A stretch of DNA of 39,203 nt from an uncultured Selenomonadaceae bacterium (GCA_905234175.1 CAJOGX010000024.1:1-39203); one strand, 5' to 3'. Shown: positions 1 through 8,171, numbered from the stretch's first letter. Numbers and translations are program-made. The notes: generated by a model not told the origin, from the sequence alone.

Positions 1-408
1 GAACTGGAACGCGAACTTTTCAACGGCAACCTGCCGGAGCAAACTTACCTGACGCCGCCATTTCAAATTGACTGCGCGTGCAGAGTTTTCCTCGGCAAAA
101 ACGTTTTCGCGAACCACAGCCTTAGCGTCATGTCCGTCGGCACCATCACGATTGAAGATGGCGTCATGCTGGGCCCCGAAGTTGGTATTTTCAGCGTCAA
201 TCACGAGCCGAAAAATATCCGCGTCATTTTCACGAAGGAAATTCGCATAAAGAAAAACGCGTGGATTGGCGCGCGCGTGAGCATTCTGCCTGGCGTCACG
301 ATTGGCGAAAACGCGATTGTCGGCACTGGCTCCGTCGTCACGAAAGACATTCCCGATAACGCCGTCGCCGTGGGAAATCCCGCGCGCGTCGTCAAGTTCA
401 TAGATTAA
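1..408 (+). CDS. Maltose/galactoside O-acetyltransferase-like protein, 5' end outside window
   Basis: The reading frame is open from the first base, so the N-terminus is missing; 135 codons remain before TAA at 406. The protein shows left-handed beta-helix hexapeptide repeats (for example IGENAIVGTGSV and the closing PDNAVAVGNPARVVK). It also has the SVNHEP segment near residue 65, whose His is the usual catalytic base of the maltose/nodulation acetyltransferase family. By family it would transfer an acetyl group from acetyl-CoA to a sugar hydroxyl in the cytoplasm; the true acceptor cannot be told. The next gene follows after 19 bases and may be co-transcribed. Confidence 0.9.
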   Translation, partial: ELERELFNGNLPEQTYLTPPFQIDCACRVFLGKNVFANHSLSVMSVGTITIEDGVMLGPEVGIFSVNHEPKNIRVIFTKEIRIKKNAWIGARVSILPGVTIGENAIVGTGSVVTKDIPDNAVAVGNPARVVKFID

Positions 409-427
409 ATTTTTGGAGGTAATACAA

Positions 428-862
428 ATGACAGTTGAAGAAATGCAGGCAAAAATGGAAATTCAGGAACTGGTCGGGAAATTCTCGAACCTGGAAGTTG
501 ACGTGCCGCCGCAAATGGCGCTCTTCACGCCCGACACGCACGTTCAGGTTTACATGGGCGATAAGCTGGCGTTCGACATTCACGGCACCGCTGAGCTCGA
601 AAAAGTTTTCAGCCAGTTCACGGCGGCGGTTAAGCGCTCCCACCACATGAACGGTCAGCACGTTATCAAAGTCGACGGCGATACCGCAACCGGCGTCCTT
701 TACTGCCGCGCCGCGCTCGTCACCGAGGAAAACGGCAAGGAATTTATCAGCGACAACTTCATTTGGTACGAGGACACCTACGCGAAAGTCGATGGCAAGT
801 GGCTGATTAAAGCCCGCACGTCCCACTTTATCCTCAGCGATAAACACGAACTCAAAGCATAA
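428..862 (+). CDS. SnoaL/NTF2-like domain protein
   Basis: A 144-residue protein. The ATG at 428 is chosen because GGAGGT lies at 415-420 with a 7-base spacer; an upstream in-frame TTG at 413 sits inside that ribosome binding site. The size and sequence pattern (N-terminal helix with IQELVGKFS, central HHMNGQHVIKVDGDTATG, C-terminal VDGKWLIKARTSHF) fit the SnoaL_4 / NTF2-like alpha+beta barrel. Members are polyketide-type isomerases, small hydratases or ligand-binding proteins, so the substrate is unknown. It opens a group of accessory redox genes (flavin reductase-like, CMD, flavodoxin), which suggests a role in handling small ketones or quinones, by inference only. Confidence 0.8.
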   Translation: MTVEEMQAKMEIQELVGKFSNLEVDVPPQMALFTPDTHVQVYMGDKLAFDIHGTAELEKVFSQFTAAVKRSHHMNGQHVIKVDGDTATGVLYCRAALVTEENGKEFISDNFIWYEDTYAKVDGKWLIKARTSHFILSDKHELKA

Positions 863-882
863 AATTTCCCCATAAACGCGGC

Positions 883-911
883 TTGACCTGGTTGCTCCTT
901 CGTGTTAGAAT
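883..911 (+). promoter_or_regulatory. Promoter of the first HNH gene
   Basis: TTGACC at 883-888, a 17-base spacer, and TAGAAT at 906-911. The same arrangement precedes the second HNH gene at 38309-38337. Confidence 0.7.
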
Positions 912-1010
912 TTTGCTTGTTCAAGTAAACCTACACGCTGGAACTTCCAGGTCATTGGGCGTATTTTAATCGTTCCGGCGTGCAATGTCAATCACGTTGG
1001 AGGCGATTAT
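912..1010 (+). promoter_or_regulatory. Structured 5' leader of HNH gene 1
   Basis: The leader holds an 11-base-pair stem, 934-944 (CACGCTGGAAC) with 972-982 (GTTCCGGCGTG), pairing throughout with one U-G wobble and a 27-base loop. After it comes a linear block around 986-1008, with GTCAA, CACGTTGGAGG and CGATTAT. That block and an equivalent stem occur before the second HNH gene at 38338-38439. The stem sequences differ but still pair, so the structure seems to be kept by selection. No known riboswitch or intron class was recognised. Confidence 0.5.
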
Positions 1011-1659
1011 ATGTATGCTGACAAAGAAAAAAAGCGCTCTTGGCAAAAAATGCGCTATGAAAACGCTAAAATCGCGCACGCGGCGCTGATGAAGGTTTAT
1101 CCGTTCACGCTGGAAGATTTGCCAGGCGAAAACTGGGCGGCTGTTGAGTACGACGCAAAACATTACCAGATTAGCACGTTTGTTCGAATTAAAAGTTTTT
1201 ACAAAGATGAAGCTAAGATTTTGAGACCTAGTGTTGACAAGGACGGCTATCTTCAGATCCATTTGCATAAAGACGGCAAATATAAAACGTTCAAGATTCA
1301 TTATCTCGTTGGCAAAGCGTTCATTCCGAATCCTGAAGGAAAGCCAGAAATAAATTACAAATTCGGCAACAAAATGGATAATTTCGTGGAAAATCTGGAA
1401 TGGGTTACGCGCGTTGAAAATGACCGTCATGCTCGTGAGACAGGGTTAAAAAAATCTGGCGGCGAATGTACATACGCAAATCTCACGGACGAAATGGCTG
1501 AATGGGTGCGTCAAGTTAATATTCCTAAAGACAAAAAATACAGCACGAAAGCATTGGCTAAAAGGCTTGGCGTGAGTGAAACTTGCATATTTCATAATTC
1601 GCGGTAAAACCTACAAGAACGCTGGCGGCGGCAAAAAATCCGACGACGAAAACGAATAA
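1011..1659 (+). pseudogene. Decayed NUMOD4/HNH homing-type endonuclease
   Basis: The open frame from ATG 1011 (GGAGG 7 bases upstream) runs 198 codons to TAA at 1605. It matches the intact copy at 38440-39090: NUMOD4-like middle, HNH_3 block (IHYLVGKAFIPNPEGKP, VENLEWVT) and a C-terminal helix-turn-helix. Two signs of decay are visible. The NHIDGNK active-site stretch of the intact copy reads NYKFGNK here, losing the catalytic His and the Asp. A frameshift near 1593 then ends the protein early, while the other frame continues as IIRGKTYKNAGGGKKSDDENE-like sequence (21 codons, aligning to IINGETYKN) to TAA at 1657. Such proteins are typically mobile DNA endonucleases; this copy is probably inactive. 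Confidence 0.8.
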
Positions 1660-1846
1660 ATTTATCGTCTTGCCAAAATCCACGAACGCTGGTAGAATTT
1701 CTGGTAAACTCCAGATTTTCGATTTCGCGCTGACTGAAGACGAAATGAATCAGATTCGCGCGCTGGATACGGGCAAAGGAACGCACGAACCCGACGCGCC
1801 TGGCGTTGGCGAAAATCTTCTCGCTAAGTACAAAATCCACGACTAA
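1660..1846 (+). pseudogene. C-terminal remnant of an aldo/keto reductase
   Basis: In the frame ending at TAA 1844-1846 the translation reads IVLPKSTNAGRI, then LQIFDFALTEDEM, then LDTGKGTHEPDAPGVGE. This is the standard C-terminus of NADPH-dependent aldo/keto reductases, including the PKS motif of the cofactor site. Only about 62 codons remain; the catalytic Asp-Tyr-Lys-His region is absent. The remnant begins exactly where the HNH gene ends, so the insertion (or a deletion linked to it) probably removed the 5' part. No start or ribosome binding site is present. The original enzyme would fit the neighbouring redox genes. Confidence 0.75.
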
Positions 1847-1867
1847 AAATCCAGAGGCGGCGACGAT

Positions 1868-2849
1868 ATGAACAGGAAAATTTTGCGCAGTGTGCTTGCC
1901 GGTCTTACGCTGAGCGTCGGAATTTTCACGGCGAACGGCGCGGACGCGGCTAAAAATCTCGTGATTCGCGAACAGGGAAGTTTCATGGCGGGCGGCACGG
2001 TTGTCACGGCGCCTGGCTTTTACAACGGCGTCAACGACCCGCGCGACCTCACGCTCCACGGCGACCACGCTTACGTTTAAGAGCTGGGAGACGACGCCGG
2101 ATGGGCGCAAAGGTTTTGGCGTTTATATCGTCGACCAGCCGAGGCGCGGGCGTGCTGGGCAGTCCACAGTTCCCTACAGTTTTTCCGCGACGCCCGACGA
2201 CCAGCTTTGGTACTACAATTTCAGAATCGGGCAGTACCCTGGCTACTATGACAACGTGGAAGTTCCGCGCGACGCCCAAGCCCGCGACCAGTTTTTCCGG
2301 CAGATGGTTCCGAGCTTTCCTACCGAAGAAAAAGTTATCGTCGACGCAATGACTGCCGTTCTGGAAAAATCCGGCGACGCAATTTTGGTGACGCACTCGG
2401 CGGGCGGCGGTCCTGGCTGGGCAACCGCTATCCAATCCGATAAAGTCAAGGCGATTATCGCGCTGGAGCCTGGCGCGTTTCCTTTCCCAGAAGGCGAGGT
2501 TCCGCCCGTCGAAGAAACTACCAGCCCCTTCCCCGCCGTTCCAACTGAAATTCCGCTCGCCGATTTCGAGAAACTCATTAAAATTCCGATTATCGTTTAC
2601 TTCGGCGACAACGTTTACACCGGCGACCAGCCGTTTACGAACTGGGGCTTCGACAACTGGCGGACGCGCGTGAATCTGGCGATTAAATGGCTTCAGGTTG
2701 CGAAGGCGCACGGCGGGAACGTGGAAGTTCGTTACCTGTCTGACGACGGCGCGACCGGCACGACTCATTTCATGATGGCGGATTCTAACAATCTGGAAGT
2801 TGCTGACGCTATGGAAAACTGGCTCAAATCCAAAGGGCTGGCAAAATAA
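1868..2849 (+). pseudogene. Secreted alpha/beta hydrolase, disrupted by deletions
   Basis: The first frame (ATG 1868, 70 codons) has a signal peptide ending around ADA and a mature start leading to LHGDHAYV, then stops at 2078. A second frame carries on from about 2075 (KSWETTPDGRKGFGVYIVDQP) to TAA 2847, with the nucleophile motif THSAGGG and a late THFMM segment with the likely catalytic His. In relatives as I recall them, a strand with the oxyanion loop (a PLVFLHG-like segment) lies between HAYV and SWETTPDGR, and further residues precede the VYIVDQP strand. Both are missing, so two deletions are likely, one causing the frameshift. It should not give an active enzyme. Confidence 0.75.
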
Positions 2850-2868
2850 TTTTGGAGCGTGGTAATTT

Positions 2869-3447
2869 ATGAAGAAAGACATTGAAACAAAAATCGCAGT
2901 TTTCCCGATGCCGGTGCTGATGATTGCGGCGTACGACGAGGCTGGCACGGTCAACGTCATGAATGCGGCGTGGGGAATGATTTGCGCCGAAGACAAAATC
3001 GCGCTGTTTATCGACGAAGACCACAAGACGACCAAAAATATTCGCGCAGTAAAGGCGTTCACGGTTAGCCTCGCCGACCAGAAAACTATGGCGGAGGCGG
3101 ATTTCTTCGGCATAGCGACCGGCAACAAAATGGCTGACAAATTCGCGCGCACGGGTTTTCACGCGGAAAAAAGCGCTCACGTCAACGCGCCGGTTATCGC
3201 TGAATTTCCCGTCGTCATGGAATGCGAGCTGGCGGAAATCGTCGAGACTGAAAATCTGCACGCCGTCGTTGGGAAAATCGTCAACGCGCAGGCTGAGGAA
3301 AGCGTTCTCGACGCAAAAGGCAAGGTCGACCCCGCCAAAATTAACGCGCTGATTTTCGACCAGTTCCAGAGCGGCTACTACGCCGTTGGTGAAAAAGTCG
3401 GCAAGGCGTGGAACGCTGGCGCCAAGTTCATGAAGGCTAAAAAATAA
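2869..3447 (+). CDS. Flavin reductase-like / flavoredoxin-family protein
   Basis: 192 residues, start ATG 2869 with GGAG at 2854-2857. The pattern (FPMPVLMIAAYDEAG, NVMNAAWGMICAED near residues 25-45, then TVSLADQ) is that of the FMN-binding split-barrel flavin reductase-like family, often called flavoredoxins in anaerobes. These bind FMN and pass electrons between NAD(P)H or ferredoxin and small acceptors. It lies between the broken hydrolase and a carboxymuconolactone decarboxylase-like gene, with 18 bases to the latter, so co-transcription is likely. The electron acceptor is unknown; the downstream flavodoxin is a possible partner. Confidence 0.85.
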   Translation: MKKDIETKIAVFPMPVLMIAAYDEAGTVNVMNAAWGMICAEDKIALFIDEDHKTTKNIRAVKAFTVSLADQKTMAEADFFGIATGNKMADKFARTGFHAEKSAHVNAPVIAEFPVVMECELAEIVETENLHAVVGKIVNAQAEESVLDAKGKVDPAKINALIFDQFQSGYYAVGEKVGKAWNAGAKFMKAKK

Positions 3448-3465
3448 TTTCACGAGGTTTTTTCT

Positions 3466-4227
3466 ATGAATATCAGTAAGTTCGCGCGGGAATATCATGC
3501 TAAGATGTTTCCGGAGCAAAAGGAAATTATGCAGGGCAGCGACCCCGAATTGATTGAGCGCTACGAAAATTTTGCCTACGACTCCGTTATCAATCAGGAC
3601 GATTTGGACGGCAGGACGCGGCTCATGGCGAATCTGGCGATAACGATTGGCTGTCAGGGTATCGACGAATTTAAAGTGCTCGTGCCCTCGGCGCTGAATT
3701 TTGAAGTTACGCCGGTGGAAATTAAAGAAATTGTCTATCAGGCCGTTGCGTACCTTGGAATGGCGCGCGTGTTCCCGTTCCTTACGGCGGTCAACGAAAT
3801 TTTCGAGGCGCGCGGAATAAAAATGCCGCTGGAACCGCAGGCAACGACGACGATGGAAACGCGGCTCAGCGCAGGAATACAGGCGCAGGTTGACATTTTC
3901 GGCGAAGGTATGCGCGATTTCTGGCAGTCCGGCCCCGAAGAAACCCGCCACATTAATAAATGGCTGGCGGAAAATTGTTTCGGTGATTTTTACACGCGCA
4001 AGGGTCTGGACTTGAAACAGCGCGAAATGATAACTTTCTGTTTCCTTGCGGCGCAGGGCGGCTGCGAACCTCAGCTCACTTCTCACGCGGCGGCGAATAT
4101 GCGCATAGGCAACGACAAGGCTTTTCTGATAAAAATCGTCACGCAGTGCCTGCCTTATATCGGTTATCCGCGCACTCTCAACGCCTTAAGGTGCGTCAAC
4201 GCGGCGGCTGAAAAAAATTCAAACTGA
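3466..4227 (+). CDS. Carboxymuconolactone decarboxylase (CMD) family protein, two-domain
   Basis: 253 residues from ATG 3466. Two CMD-like helical repeats are visible: residues about 40-110 (RTRLMANLAITIGCQG, then VTPVEIKEIVYQAVAYLGMARVF in two parts) and about 165-245 (KQREMITFCFLAAQGGCEPQL, then SHAAANMRIG). The second repeat has a Cys followed by a His, but the CxxC redox pair of AhpD peroxidase partners is not present. It is therefore more like the CMD proteins found beside anaerobic oxidoreductases than a true AhpD. It shares the operon with the flavin reductase-like and flavodoxin genes. Its reaction is not known. Confidence 0.85.
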   Translation: MNISKFAREYHAKMFPEQKEIMQGSDPELIERYENFAYDSVINQDDLDGRTRLMANLAITIGCQGIDEFKVLVPSALNFEVTPVEIKEIVYQAVAYLGMARVFPFLTAVNEIFEARGIKMPLEPQATTTMETRLSAGIQAQVDIFGEGMRDFWQSGPEETRHINKWLAENCFGDFYTRKGLDLKQREMITFCFLAAQGGCEPQLTSHAAANMRIGNDKAFLIKIVTQCLPYIGYPRTLNALRCVNAAAEKNSN

Positions 4228-4237
4228 AGGTGAAACC

Positions 4238-4753
4238 ATGGCGAAAATTTTAATCGCTTACTTTTCCCGCGCGGACGAAAACTACGTCAACGGCGACATC
4301 GTAACTCTTCCGAAGGGCAATACCGAAATTGTCGCGGAATTTATCCAGAAGGCTGTCGGCGGCGACCTTTTCAAAATCGAGCCCGCAAAGGCTTACCCCG
4401 TCGACTACAACGAATGCACAATCGTCGCCAAGGACGAACTGCACGCGCAGGCTCGCCCCGAACTCAAAAATTATCTCGGCAGCGTTTTGGAATACGACAC
4501 GATTTTCCTCGGCTTCCCCTGCTACTGGAGTTATCCGCCCATGTCCGTCGCGACTTTCCTTGAGCGCTACGATTTTTCCGGCAAGAAAATTATCCCGTTC
4601 ACAACGCACGAGGGCAGCGGCTTTGGCAGCAGCGTCGGCTTTATCAAAAAGCTCACGCCTGGCGCGACGCTTAAACCTGGGCTTGCGATTCACGGTGCGG
4701 AGGCGGCTCGCTCAGAAAGTCAGGCGGCTAATTTCGCTAAAAGTTCTATTTGA
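4238..4753 (+). CDS. Flavodoxin family protein
   Basis: 171 residues from ATG 4238, ten bases after the CMD gene. The N-terminus KILIAYFSRADEN followed by PKGNTEIVAEFI is the FMN phosphate-binding loop of long-chain-like flavodoxins. DTIFLGFPCYWSYPPMSVATF and TTHEGSGFG form the two other FMN-contacting loops. It would carry one or two electrons in the cytoplasm, probably for the adjacent flavoprotein. The very C-terminus (AANFAKSSI) is less regular than in relatives, where a helix with a Trp is usual. A terminator follows at 4763. Confidence 0.9.
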   Translation: MAKILIAYFSRADENYVNGDIVTLPKGNTEIVAEFIQKAVGGDLFKIEPAKAYPVDYNECTIVAKDELHAQARPELKNYLGSVLEYDTIFLGFPCYWSYPPMSVATFLERYDFSGKKIIPFTTHEGSGFGSSVGFIKKLTPGATLKPGLAIHGAEAARSESQAANFAKSSI

Positions 4754-4762
4754 AAAAATTTC

Positions 4763-4792
4763 AAACTGCTGTCGGCTGGCGGCAGTTTTTTT
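4763..4792 (+). terminator. Rho-independent terminator after the flavodoxin gene
   Basis: A nine-base-pair stem, AAACTGCTG (4763-4771) with CGGCAGTTT (4780-4788), an eight-base loop, and a T run to 4792. Confidence 0.85.
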
Positions 4793-4801
4793 ATTTGGAA
4801 A

Positions 4802-4830
4802 TGGACAATTCGCGGCGGCTTTGATAAAAT
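4802..4830 (+). promoter_or_regulatory. Promoter of the response regulator gene
   Basis: TGGACA at 4802-4807, a 17-base spacer, TAAAAT at 4825-4830, followed by an AAGGAG ribosome binding site and ATG 4860. Confidence 0.6.
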
Positions 4831-4859
4831 TGCCAGAAAAACTTAAGGAGTGACGCCGA

Positions 4860-5552
4860 ATGCGATTGGTAATTGTAGACGACGATTTGATGATAGCTTC
4901 GATAAACCGCGAGTTCGCGCTGAAAATACCAGGCGTGGACGTCGTCGCAACATTTCACGACGGGCACAAGGCGCTGGATTTTTTGCAGGAAAACTCAGTC
5001 GACCTGCTGCTTTTGGATATCGCGCTGACATTTGACTACAGCGGGCTGGACTTGCTGACGGATTTGCGACGGCGCGGGAAAATGACGGACGTGATAATAA
5101 TTTCGGGCAGGAGCGAAGTGGAAAATGTCGAGAAAGCGTTCCACCTGGGAATTGTCGACTACCTTATAAAGCCGTTCACGTACGAAAGATTTCAGGAGGC
5201 AATGCAGAAATTTTTGGTTCAGCGCTCCTCACTGCAGGCGAAGGAAAAATTCACGCAGGAAGACGTTGATAAATTGCTGGCGAAACCGGCGCTGCAGGCT
5301 TCCGGCGAATCTTCCTATAACGTTTTGCGAAAGGGACTCCAGCAGCAGACGCTCAACAAAATTCTGGAGTTCATGGGGAAAAATTCCGGCAGGTACCTTA
5401 CAAGCGAGCAAATCGCCACGGATACCGGCTTTTCAAAAATGACCGTCCGGCGCTACATGAACTATCTGATTGAGCTGAAAAAAATTGCCAGCCGCACGAA
5501 TTACGCTACCGGCGGGCGCCCGTCGATAGAATACATTTTTACCGGCAGATGA
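4860..5552 (+). CDS. CitB/DcuR-family response regulator, orphan
   Basis: 230 residues. The receiver domain (about 1-120) has the acidic pair in VDDD (residues 6-8), the phosphoacceptor Asp in LLLLDI (about residue 58), a Ser in IISGRS and the Lys in YLIKPF. A linker rich in Gln and Lys leads to a C-terminal helix-turn-helix (about 165-225; SEQIATDTGFSKMTVRRYMN). This is the layout of the CitT/DcuR/DpiA class, which usually controls uptake of citrate, fumarate or malate in answer to a membrane histidine kinase. No kinase gene is next to it and it has its own promoter and terminator, so partner and targets are unknown. The dicarboxylate-type symporter at 12.7 kb is one candidate target, by inference. 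Confidence 0.9.
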   Translation: MRLVIVDDDLMIASINREFALKIPGVDVVATFHDGHKALDFLQENSVDLLLLDIALTFDYSGLDLLTDLRRRGKMTDVIIISGRSEVENVEKAFHLGIVDYLIKPFTYERFQEAMQKFLVQRSSLQAKEKFTQEDVDKLLAKPALQASGESSYNVLRKGLQQQTLNKILEFMGKNSGRYLTSEQIATDTGFSKMTVRRYMNYLIELKKIASRTNYATGGRPSIEYIFTGR

Positions 5553-5559
5553 GTTCGGC

Positions 5560-5587
5560 GCGCTTGCTTACGGGCGGGCGCTTTTTT
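5560..5587 (+). terminator. Terminator after the response regulator gene
   Basis: An eight-pair stem, GCGCTTGC (5560-5567) with GCGGGCGC (5574-5581), two of the pairs G-U, a six-base loop and six T bases. Confidence 0.85.
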
Positions 5588-5588
5588 G

Positions 5589-5617
5589 TTGACGCGGCGC
5601 GCGTCTTACGTTAGAAT
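5589..5617 (+). promoter_or_regulatory. Promoter of the dapB operon
   Basis: TTGACG at 5589-5594, a 17-base spacer, TAGAAT at 5612-5617. It is the only clear promoter found before the 10-kb gene run that ends at hpf. Confidence 0.75.
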
Positions 5618-5651
5618 TAGCAGAAAAATTTTGAGCTTGGAGGCGGATTGT

Positions 5652-6416
5652 TTGATTAAAATTTTGGTGAACGGCGCGCTCGGCAGAATGGGGCGCACGG
5701 TTATCGCGGCGGTTAAGGCTGATTCGGAGCTGGAACTCGTCGGCGCGACAGATATTTTTTCCGGCGAAGTCGACGGCGTGAAAGTTCAAACTGATTTGGC
5801 GGCAGCGCTCGAAAATCTCAGGCCGGATGTTATGGTTGACTTCACGCGGCCGGACGCGGTTTTCAGCAACGTCATGACGGCGCTTTCCAAAAAAGTTTCG
5901 CCGGTCGTCGGCACAACGGGGCTCAGCGAAAATAATCTTGCGGAAATTCGCGCGGCGGCTGAAAAAAATTCCACGCCGGCTTTCGTCGCGCCAAACTTTG
6001 CGCTCGGCGCAGTTCTGATGATGCTGCTTTCCCAGAAAGTTGCAAAGTACATGCCGGACGTTGAAATTATCGAACTGCACCACGATAAAAAACTTGACGC
6101 GCCTTCCGGCACCGCCGAGCTCACTGCCAAAATGATTTCCGAAGTTCGCGCGCCGCATAAGCAGGGGCACCCCGACGAAAAGGAGCGGCTGGCTCACGTG
6201 CGCGGCGCCGATTACGACGGGATTAGAATTCACAGCGTCCGGCTGCCTGGCTACGTCGCTCATCAGGAAGTTATTTTCGGCGGCCTCGGGCAGACGCTCA
6301 CAATTCGCCACGATTCCACCGGCAGAGAATCTTTCATGCCTGGCGTGATTCTGGCGTGTAAAAAAGTCCGCGCACTCAAAGGCTTGACCGTCGGGCTTGA
6401 TAAAATTTTGGATTAA
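5652..6416 (+). CDS. dapB: 4-hydroxy-tetrahydrodipicolinate reductase
   Basis: 254 residues with a TTG start at 5652, supported by GGAGG at 5639-5643 and by the family N-terminus KILVNGALGRMGRTV, which is the dinucleotide-binding glycine motif. Further marks are VGTTGLSE, FALGAVLMM, the catalytic ELHHDKKLDAPSGTA segment near residue 150 and a closing GGLGQTLTIRHDS. It reduces the dihydrodipicolinate precursor with NAD(P)H in the diaminopimelate/lysine pathway, feeding peptidoglycan and lysine. It is the first gene of the operon and lies 13 bases before asd, whose product makes the pathway's branch-point aldehyde. Confidence 0.97.
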   Translation: MIKILVNGALGRMGRTVIAAVKADSELELVGATDIFSGEVDGVKVQTDLAAALENLRPDVMVDFTRPDAVFSNVMTALSKKVSPVVGTTGLSENNLAEIRAAAEKNSTPAFVAPNFALGAVLMMLLSQKVAKYMPDVEIIELHHDKKLDAPSGTAELTAKMISEVRAPHKQGHPDEKERLAHVRGADYDGIRIHSVRLPGYVAHQEVIFGGLGQTLTIRHDSTGRESFMPGVILACKKVRALKGLTVGLDKILD

Positions 6417-6429
6417 CGGGGGAAATTTC

Positions 6430-7452
6430 ATGAGAAAAATAAATCTGGCGATAGTCGGCGTGACTGGCGCCGTCGGGCAGGAATTTTTAAAATTAATCGA
6501 GGAACGCAAATTCCCGTTCGCAAATCTGAAAATGCTGGCGTCTTCGCGCAGTGCAGGCAAGCAGATTGACTTCATGGGCAAAACCTACACCGTCGAAGAG
6601 ACCACCGAAAAATCTTTTGACGGCGTGGACATTGCGCTTTTCGCGGGCGGCAAGGCGAGCAAAGTTTTCGCGCCCGCTGCGGTTAAGGCAGGCGCCGTCG
6701 CTATCGACAATTCCAGCACGTTCCGCATGGATAAGGACGTTCCGCTGGTCGTGCCCGAAGTCAATCCCGCCGCGATTTCCCAGCACAGGGGAATTATCGC
6801 CAACCCGAACTGCTCGACGATTATCATGGTCATGGCGCTCAAGCCGCTCTACGACATTTCCAAAATCAAACGCGTCGTCGTTTCGACTTATCAGGCGGTT
6901 TCCGGCGCCGGCCGCGAAGGCATGGACGAACTCAAAAACCAGCTCGACGCGCTTGCGAAAGGTGAAGAAGTTCAGGCGAAAGTTCTGCCGGTCGCCTCGC
7001 TCGATAAACATTACCAGATCGCCTCGAATCTCCTGCCGCAAATCGATATTTTCATGGACAACCTCTACACCAAGGAAGAAATGAAAATGATTGACGAGAC
7101 GCGCAAGATTATGGGCGATTCGGAAATGAAAATCACGGCGACGACCGTCCGCGTGCCGGTTTACCGCAGTCACGCCGAGTCCGTCAACGTCGAATTTTAC
7201 GACGAAGTTTCGGTTGAGGCGGCTCGCGCGGCGCTGGAAAAATTCCCTGGCGTTATCCTGCGCGACAATCCCGCCGAAATGATTTATCCGCAGCCGCTTG
7301 AAACTTCCGGCAAAGACGACGTGGAAGTCGGGCGCCTTCGCAAGGATTTTTCTGTGGAGCACGGCTTGAATTTCTGGGTTTGCGGCGACCAGATTCGCAA
7401 GGGCGCGGCGCTTAACGCTTTGCAGATTGCCGAATTTCTTATCAAAAACTGA
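6430..7452 (+). CDS. asd: Aspartate-semialdehyde dehydrogenase
   Basis: 340 residues from ATG 6430. The N-terminal NADP motif is VGVTGAVGQEFL, the catalytic Cys lies in NPNCSTI (about residue 132), and the conserved YQAVSGAGREGMDEL and VPVYRSHAESVNVEF segments follow, the latter with the active-site His. It reduces aspartyl phosphate to the semialdehyde shared by lysine, methionine and threonine synthesis. Its partner dapB is immediately upstream, a sensible pair for lysine and cell-wall supply. Confidence 0.97.
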   Translation: MRKINLAIVGVTGAVGQEFLKLIEERKFPFANLKMLASSRSAGKQIDFMGKTYTVEETTEKSFDGVDIALFAGGKASKVFAPAAVKAGAVAIDNSSTFRMDKDVPLVVPEVNPAAISQHRGIIANPNCSTIIMVMALKPLYDISKIKRVVVSTYQAVSGAGREGMDELKNQLDALAKGEEVQAKVLPVASLDKHYQIASNLLPQIDIFMDNLYTKEEMKMIDETRKIMGDSEMKITATTVRVPVYRSHAESVNVEFYDEVSVEAARAALEKFPGVILRDNPAEMIYPQPLETSGKDDVEVGRLRKDFSVEHGLNFWVCGDQIRKGAALNALQIAEFLIKN

Positions 7453-7482
7453 CGGGCAAAAATTTTTACTGGAGGTGATTCC

Positions 7483-7743
7483 GTGGTTAGCGAAGAAACT
7501 ATGATGTTCAGCTTTGGCGTTGAGGAAAATCGCGCGGAAAAAGTTATACGTGCGGCGTACGAGGCGATGAGCGAAAAGGGCTACAATCCCGTTCACCAGC
7601 TGGTTGGCTATCTTTTGAGCGGCGACCCCGCGTACATTACCAGCCACCGCGACGCGCGCAGTCAGATTCGCAAAGTCGAACGCGATGAACTTTTGGAGGA
7701 GCTCGTCCGCACGTACCTTGAGCAGCTGGAGAAAAAATCTTGA
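7483..7743 (+). CDS. ireB: IreB family regulatory phosphoprotein (UPF0297)
   Basis: 86 residues with a GTG start at 7483 preceded by GGAGGTGAT. The sequence [17 protein letters not shown], then [20 protein letters not shown], is almost invariant in this family. In Enterococcus, IreB is phosphorylated by the PASTA kinase IreK and affects cephalosporin resistance; no kinase is in this window. The stop overlaps the TTG start of ruvX. In Bacillus the homologue sits between alaS and ruvX; here alaS is about 13 kb away on the other strand. Confidence 0.95.
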   Translation: MVSEETMMFSFGVEENRAEKVIRAAYEAMSEKGYNPVHQLVGYLLSGDPAYITSHRDARSQIRKVERDELLEELVRTYLEQLEKKS

Positions 7744-8156
7744 GAGCTTTGGCGCTGGACGTGGGCGATAAAACTATCGGCGTGGCGGCGAGCGATTTGC
7801 TTGGGCTTACCGCGCAGGGCGTCACCACGATTAAGCGCGTTTCAAACCGCGAAGATTTGCGGCGGCTCGGTGAACTTATCGCGCAGTACGACGCTGAAAA
7901 AATTATTATCGGTCTGCCGAAAAATATGAATGGCACCGAAGGCGAGCGCTGCGAACTTGTGAGGAAATTCGCGGAAAAAGTCGGCGCGGCTTTTCCAAGC
8001 GTCGAAATTATTTTCTGGGACGAAAGGCTCAGCACCGTTGCGGCGGAAAAATTTCTGATAAACGCGGCGGACGTAAGCCGTGGCAAGCGCAAAAAAGTTA
8101 TCGATAAAATGGCGGCGGTTTACATTCTTCAGGGCTGGCTCGACAGCAAAAATTAG
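7740..8156 (+). CDS. ruvX: RuvX/YqgF-family Holliday junction resolvase-like nuclease
   Basis: 138 residues. The TTG at 7740 overlaps the ireB stop (TTGA), which indicates translational coupling, and begins the expected [15 protein letters not shown] strand with the first catalytic Asp. [17 protein letters not shown] and [15 protein letters not shown] carry the other RNase H-fold acidic residues, and a late [15 protein letters not shown] completes the domain. The family acts on rRNA 5' end processing and, in older work, as a junction resolvase. It is in the conserved ireB-ruvX-DUF1292 order. Confidence 0.95.
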   Translation: MRALALDVGDKTIGVAASDLLGLTAQGVTTIKRVSNREDLRRLGELIAQYDAEKIIIGLPKNMNGTEGERCELVRKFAEKVGAAFPSVEIIFWDERLSTVAAEKFLINAADVSRGKRKKVIDKMAAVYILQGWLDSKN

Positions 8157-8171
8157 AGAGGAAGATTTTTT

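Noticed and set aside
912-1659. Group I intron or IscB/OMEGA-type element around the HNH gene
   Set aside because: No RuvC domain, no intron core helices and no split exon could be seen; only a simple stem and the HNH frame are present.
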